Origin: Candidatus Stahliibacteriota bacterium
Lineage (GTDB): Bacteria; Hydrothermota; UBA3073
DNA: 8,117 bases
Direction: 5' to 3'
Assembly (NCBI GenBank): GCA_030627085.1
Contig: DAOUSS010000057.1
Span: forward strand, 1-8,117
A model generated the notes under the pieces. The model ran no database searches. It saw only the letters and a program-made list of their open reading frames with translations, and had not been told where the DNA came from. The translations under genes were made by a program, and so were the position numbers. Below, piece after piece: positions 5,642 to 8,117 of the stretch. Numbering within the stretch: the stretch's first letter is position 1; every line of letters starts with the position of its first letter.

Positions 5642-6076
5642 TCAGCTATATAGTCTGGTTATATTCTTGTCAATTTCACTCTTGTCAGCAACTATTGGTA
5701 TGACTTTAAGTCCTGTCTCCTGCTCCACTGTAGATATGGCATCTTTATCAAAGGGGTTTGCCATAACAACAACTATATATCTTTTATCAGACTTAACAGG
5801 CACGAGAGAATATCTCTTCGCTGTATTCCTTGAGATAAGATCCAGCATGCCTACTTCTATAGTTTCCTCAAAATCAAATAATGAAAAACCTAATATTCTG
5901 ACAAGTGTCTTGACAATTTCTGTCTCTCCCAGGTATCCAAGTTGAATCAGGTTCTCCTCTATGGTCCCCCTTTTCTCCCACTGACGCTCCATCGCCTCAT
6001 CAAGATTATCCTTTGAAATGATTTCTTCCTTTAAGAGTAAATCTATAAAACGAGTTTTTGATTTATGCGGTAACAT
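5642..6076 (-). CDS. Stand-alone MshEN/GspE-N-like domain protein
   Basis: The 144-residue protein consists only of the domain that normally precedes the ATPase in PilB/GspE/MshE motors. It shows RFIDLLLKEEIISKDNLDEA (9-28) with Q32, then a second helical repeat around ENLIQLGYLGETEIVKTLVR (41-60). The distal sub-domain has YIVVVMANPFDKDAISTVEQ (100-119) and ends SEIDKNITRLYS. In the MshE c-di-GMP motifs (RLG...G...Q), only R9 and Q32 of the first repeat are kept; the Gly positions are replaced by Ile11 and Glu18, and the second repeat is degenerate. Nucleotide binding is therefore doubtful. No Walker motifs follow, and the ORF ends cleanly with a stop, so it is a natural single-domain protein rather than an obvious broken PilB. 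Its start overlaps the upstream TPR gene by 14 bp. It is the same fold class as the N-terminus of the DnaA-like protein. Confidence 0.8.
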   Translation of the reverse strand: MLPHKSKTRFIDLLLKEEIISKDNLDEAMERQWEKRGTIEENLIQLGYLGETEIVKTLVRILGFSLFDFEETIEVGMLDLISRNTAKRYSLVPVKSDKRYIVVVMANPFDKDAISTVEQETGLKVIPIVADKSEIDKNITRLYS

Positions 6077-6935
6077 ATCTCATCTTTTCCCTGGCAGTGT
6101 CAAGATACGCTTTAATTTCTTCGGTTACCTCGCGAGGGATTCTCCAATTCTCGATTATATAGAAGATTCTTAATGCAAGATGGGGTTTATGGCTCTCAAG
6201 AAAACATAATCCCAAGAGTTTCATCGTCTTTATATCGTCCGGTGATTCTTTAAGTTGCTGCTGTAATACACCTATTGTCTGCTTGTAAAGTTTTAGATTT
6301 CTATAAATCTTTATCTCCTCGTCTCTATCCCTTTTATATCCCTCATTAACACACTCCTTTATAGATGCTACGACAGACAATAAAAACTCCTTCTCCTCCT
6401 CTGTTATTCCCTCTTTCTTTATCTCCAAGAGCTTGTCCACTGCCTCCAGTTGAATGCCCACCTTGATGTATATGTTTTTTACCCTTTCATAAAGGAGTTC
6501 ATGACTTGCCAGAAGCGTGAGCATCTCCTCATATTCATTTATGAACTCCCTAAGGTATTCAAGTGTAGAATCTTCTTTCAGATATATATTAAACCATCTT
6601 ATCGCCTCAAACCCGAGGTTAAGTTTTACATTCAAGTGTGCCAGTCTGAAATACAGGTCAGGTCTCTCCATACCATGTCTCAGCATCTTACTGCATACGG
6701 CTGTTCCGTTCTCATATAACTCACTCTTTATATAGAGATCTATTGCTCTCAGATACTTCTTTGTGGCGGTAGCCTTATTTCCCTTCTTCATATACATATC
6801 GCCGAGTCGGTTGTATATATCACCGCTCTCTTCACCCCCATTGATGAGGTCTTGGTAAAGGGAAATTGCTTCATCCCACTCCTTTTTCAATGTATGCTTC
6901 TGTACTTCTCTCTCTATCTTTTTCCTATCCACCAT
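6063..6935 (-). CDS. TPR-containing protein
   Basis: The 290-residue protein is largely helical. It opens with KKIEREVQKHTLKKEWDEAI (4-23), followed by a clear TPR at about 37-70 (YNRLGDMYMKKGNKATATKK at 41-60), degenerate repeats at about 71-125 (FRLAHLNVKLNLGFEAIRWF at 96-115) and a C-terminal TPR pair at about 208-262. No signal peptide or membrane segment is seen, so it is likely cytoplasmic. The N-terminal pattern (short repeat, then a RLGDMY...KA..KYL.A repeat) resembles TPR proteins seen beside motility and pilus genes in several phyla; that is recollection, not a search. ATG 6935 is preferred. A TTG extension to 6977 is possible, but neither has a ribosome binding site. It shares a 14-bp overlap with the following MshEN-like gene, so the two are translationally linked. 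Confidence 0.78.
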   Translation of the reverse strand: MVDRKKIEREVQKHTLKKEWDEAISLYQDLINGGEESGDIYNRLGDMYMKKGNKATATKKYLRAIDLYIKSELYENGTAVCSKMLRHGMERPDLYFRLAHLNVKLNLGFEAIRWFNIYLKEDSTLEYLREFINEYEEMLTLLASHELLYERVKNIYIKVGIQLEAVDKLLEIKKEGITEEEKEFLLSVVASIKECVNEGYKRDRDEEIKIYRNLKLYKQTIGVLQQQLKESPDDIKTMKLLGLCFLESHKPHLALRIFYIIENWRIPREVTEEIKAYLDTAREKMRYVTA

Positions 6936-7219
6936 AGAAATATTAAAAATCAAATAAGAACATAACCACAAAGGCAATATTTAATTAAATTCCCAATTAC
7001 TAATTTCCAATTTCCAACAAAATTCCAAAATCCTAATATCAAATCAAATTAACTGCGATTCATATTTTTGATATTTGTCATTTTTTTGGATATTGGTAAT
7101 TGGAAATTTGTCATTTGATTTGTGTCTTGGTGGTAAGCAATTCCGTAGGGGCGAACTGCTGTTCGCCCGCGGTAAATTGCTTTTAAATTGAAGCTTCTTT
7201 CGGTGATAATCAGTGTCGT
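6936..7219. other. 284-bp non-coding spacer with AT-rich inverted repeats
   Basis: No convincing ORF lies here. CCAATTACTAATTTCC (6993-7008) pairs with GGATATTGGTAATTGG (7088-7103) over 16 positions with two mismatches, one of them a G-T wobble. The outer words ACCACAAAGGCA (6965-6976) and TGTGTCTTGGTGGT (7121-7134) are also roughly inverted. A nested hairpin occupies the right part (7135-7182). A promoter for the TPR-MshEN-DnaA-pilMN block could lie here, but I see no credible -35/-10 pair on the minus strand. Confidence 0.55.
7135..7182. repeat. Nested hairpin (GGGGCGAAC..GTTCGCCC element)
   Basis: An outer 8-bp stem AAGCAATT (7135-7142) / AATTGCTT (7175-7182) is followed by CCG (7143-7145) / CGG (7170-7172). 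The inner 8-bp stem is GGGCGAAC (7149-7156) / GTTCGCCC (7161-7168) with a TGCT loop. On the minus strand it lies 38 bp after the prepilin peptidase stop. It is not followed by a T-run in that direction, so it is more likely a dispersed REP-like repeat than an intrinsic terminator. It could still slow or end transcription or protect the 3' end. Confidence 0.7.
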
Positions 7220-7942
7220 TCAGTGTTTAATTATCATGTTTATTATCCTTTCTCCCCAGAGGGCAGCGATAAATGCGCCTATTGAGAGAAAGGGACCAAA
7301 TGGCACCCTCTTCTTTCTCATCGGTACACTCACCACTACCCCGACCAATGCTCCAAAGAAGAGTGTCAAAAGCGCACCTACGGGACCGAGAAATGAGCCT
7401 ATCATCCCTAAGAGCTTTATATCACCGCCTCCCATCGCATCCTTCTTCAGAAGCAGTTTTCCGATAATGGCAACTATATACAGCAACCCCACTCCCACTG
7501 CAATCCCGATACCGCTTTTCACTATCGATATGGTCCAGAAGCTAAGGACAAGTCCCATCCCCATACCGGGTAGTGTGAGAATGTCTGGAATCTTTTGCGT
7601 ATCTAAATCCATAAACGAGACCGCTACGAGCATCGAGAAGAGAATAAGCAGCGAGAGTGTCTTAATACCAATGCCATATCGAGTGAATGTGGAGAGGAAG
7701 AGGATTGCCGTAATCAGTTCAATCAGTGGGTATCTGATTGGGATACGAGACTTGCAGAACCTGCATCTGCCCCCAAGGAGAATATAGGACAGGATTGGTA
7801 TATTATCATACCATCGTATTCTCTGTCCACACTGTGGACACCGCGAACAAGACAACCCTATCGGGAGTTTTCTGGGTAGTCTGTATACAATTACACCGAG
7901 GAAACTCCCAAAACAGGCACCCAAAAGAAAAAATACCGCCAT
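7220..7942 (-). CDS. pilD: Prepilin peptidase (type IV leader peptidase and N-methylase, A24 family)
   Basis: The 240-residue polytopic membrane protein has the full A24 architecture. GSFLGVIVYRLPR (12-24) starts the N-terminal methylase-associated domain. Zinc-type cysteine pairs follow at CPQC (35-38) and CRFC (60-63), then RIPIRYPLIEL (66-76). The peptidase part holds the first catalytic-region aspartates in MDLDTQKIPD (D112/D114) and the second in GGGDIKLLGM (D174). About seven further hydrophobic segments are visible. It cleaves the leader of type IV prepilins on the cytoplasmic face and methylates the new N-terminus. ATG 7942 directly begins the conserved hydrophobic N-terminus; no strong ribosome binding site is seen. 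It follows the upstream partial gene by 24 bp and is 284 bp ahead of the TPR gene, so it may belong to a separate transcript. No pilin gene is in the window. Confidence 0.95.
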   Translation of the reverse strand: MAVFFLLGACFGSFLGVIVYRLPRKLPIGLSCSRCPQCGQRIRWYDNIPILSYILLGGRCRFCKSRIPIRYPLIELITAILFLSTFTRYGIGIKTLSLLILFSMLVAVSFMDLDTQKIPDILTLPGMGMGLVLSFWTISIVKSGIGIAVGVGLLYIVAIIGKLLLKKDAMGGGDIKLLGMIGSFLGPVGALLTLFFGALVGVVVSVPMRKKRVPFGPFLSIGAFIAALWGERIINMIIKH

Positions 7943-7966
7943 AGCAACTAACAGAGGTCAAACCTA

Positions 7967-8117
7967 TCAGTCATAGGTGGTCCATATACCCTCTGGGCTT
8001 GCCCACACAGAATCACCGGGAGAATCCTTGACACGAATTTTTACCGTAAAGGAATCAGTAGCAGGGCGGGTGTACAGGAATGAGGCAGCTTCTCCTGTTG
8101 CTAATGACCCTGCTGGA
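7967..8117 (-). CDS. C-terminal end of a probable exported beta-rich protein, cut by the window edge
   Basis: Reading leftward from the right edge, an open frame (first full codon at 8116) gives 49 residues ending with TGA at 7969-7967. The sequence ATGEAASFLYTRPATDSFTV, KIRVKDSPGD and SVWASPEGIW alternates hydrophobic and polar residues. It resembles the end of an immunoglobulin-, fibronectin- or PKD-like extracellular domain. The other two frames on this strand lack such composition, and the first is closed by a stop. It ends 24 bp before the prepilin peptidase start, in the same direction. The function cannot be assigned from this fragment; a surface protein or an adhesin-like pilus-associated protein are both possible. 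Confidence 0.6.
   Translation of the reverse strand, partial: PAGSLATGEAASFLYTRPATDSFTVKIRVKDSPGDSVWASPEGIWTTYD

Noticed and set aside
5642..6076. Broken remnant of a PilB/GspE motor gene
   Set aside because: The domain ends at its natural boundary with a stop, no Walker A/B or Asp/His boxes appear in any frame of the following 107-bp spacer, and the gene is coupled to its upstream neighbour.
7188..7787. Plus-strand open frame of 199 codons opposite the prepilin peptidase
   Set aside because: The minus strand has all A24 peptidase motifs. The plus-strand translation is Pro/Ile/Ser-rich without any recognisable domain.

Overview
The window reads almost entirely on the minus strand. It is a type IV pilus (T4P) assembly locus, transcribed from the right edge to the left. 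The organism is a moderately AT-rich, Gram-negative-type bacterium: an AMIN-domain secretin N-terminus and a lipoprotein imply an outer membrane. Several genes lack a Shine-Dalgarno sequence, and many spacers are repeat-rich and hairpin-forming. Together with the unusual gene fusions this looks like an uncultivated candidate phylum (my tentative guess is a WOR-3/Stahlbacteria- or Omnitrophota-like lineage). That placement is inference and rests on no phylogenetic marker.

Layout in transcription order. (1) 8117-7967: the last 49 residues of a beta-rich, probably exported protein. (2) 7942-7220: prepilin peptidase. (3) 7219-6936: an AT-rich spacer with a nested hairpin and inverted repeats. (4) 6935-6063: a TPR protein, overlapping by 14 bp (5) 6076-5642, a stand-alone MshEN/GspE-N-like domain protein. 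(6) A hairpin spacer, then 5534-5121, a small TPR protein. (7) A repeat-like spacer, then 4956-3757, a MshEN-like domain fused to a DnaA-type AAA+ ATPase that lacks the DnaA DNA-binding domain. It overlaps by 11 bp (8) 3767-2169, a PilM-PilN fusion. (9) 2142-1741: a GxxExxY protein (PD-(D/E)xK-like) that appears to be an insertion. (10) 1716-1619: short direct and inverted repeats. (11) 1582-1118: a small lipoprotein. (12) A palindromic repeat, then 1062-517, PilO. (13) 496-1: the N-terminus of a PilQ-like secretin with two AMIN domains that share an 80-bp exact DNA repeat.

How the genes fit together. PilM-PilN and PilO form the inner-membrane alignment platform. The AMIN domains anchor the outer-membrane secretin to peptidoglycan, and the prepilin peptidase matures the pilins. 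No PilB/PilT motor, PilC platform, pilin or recognisable PilP lies in the window. The small lipoprotein is a candidate to stand in for PilP.

The most unusual element is the MshEN-DnaA fusion, translationally coupled to PilM-PilN. In type II secretion the GspE N-domain docks on GspL, and GspL has the same overall architecture as this PilM-PilN fusion. I therefore infer that this DnaA-like ATPase may be recruited to the pilus base. Its function is unknown.
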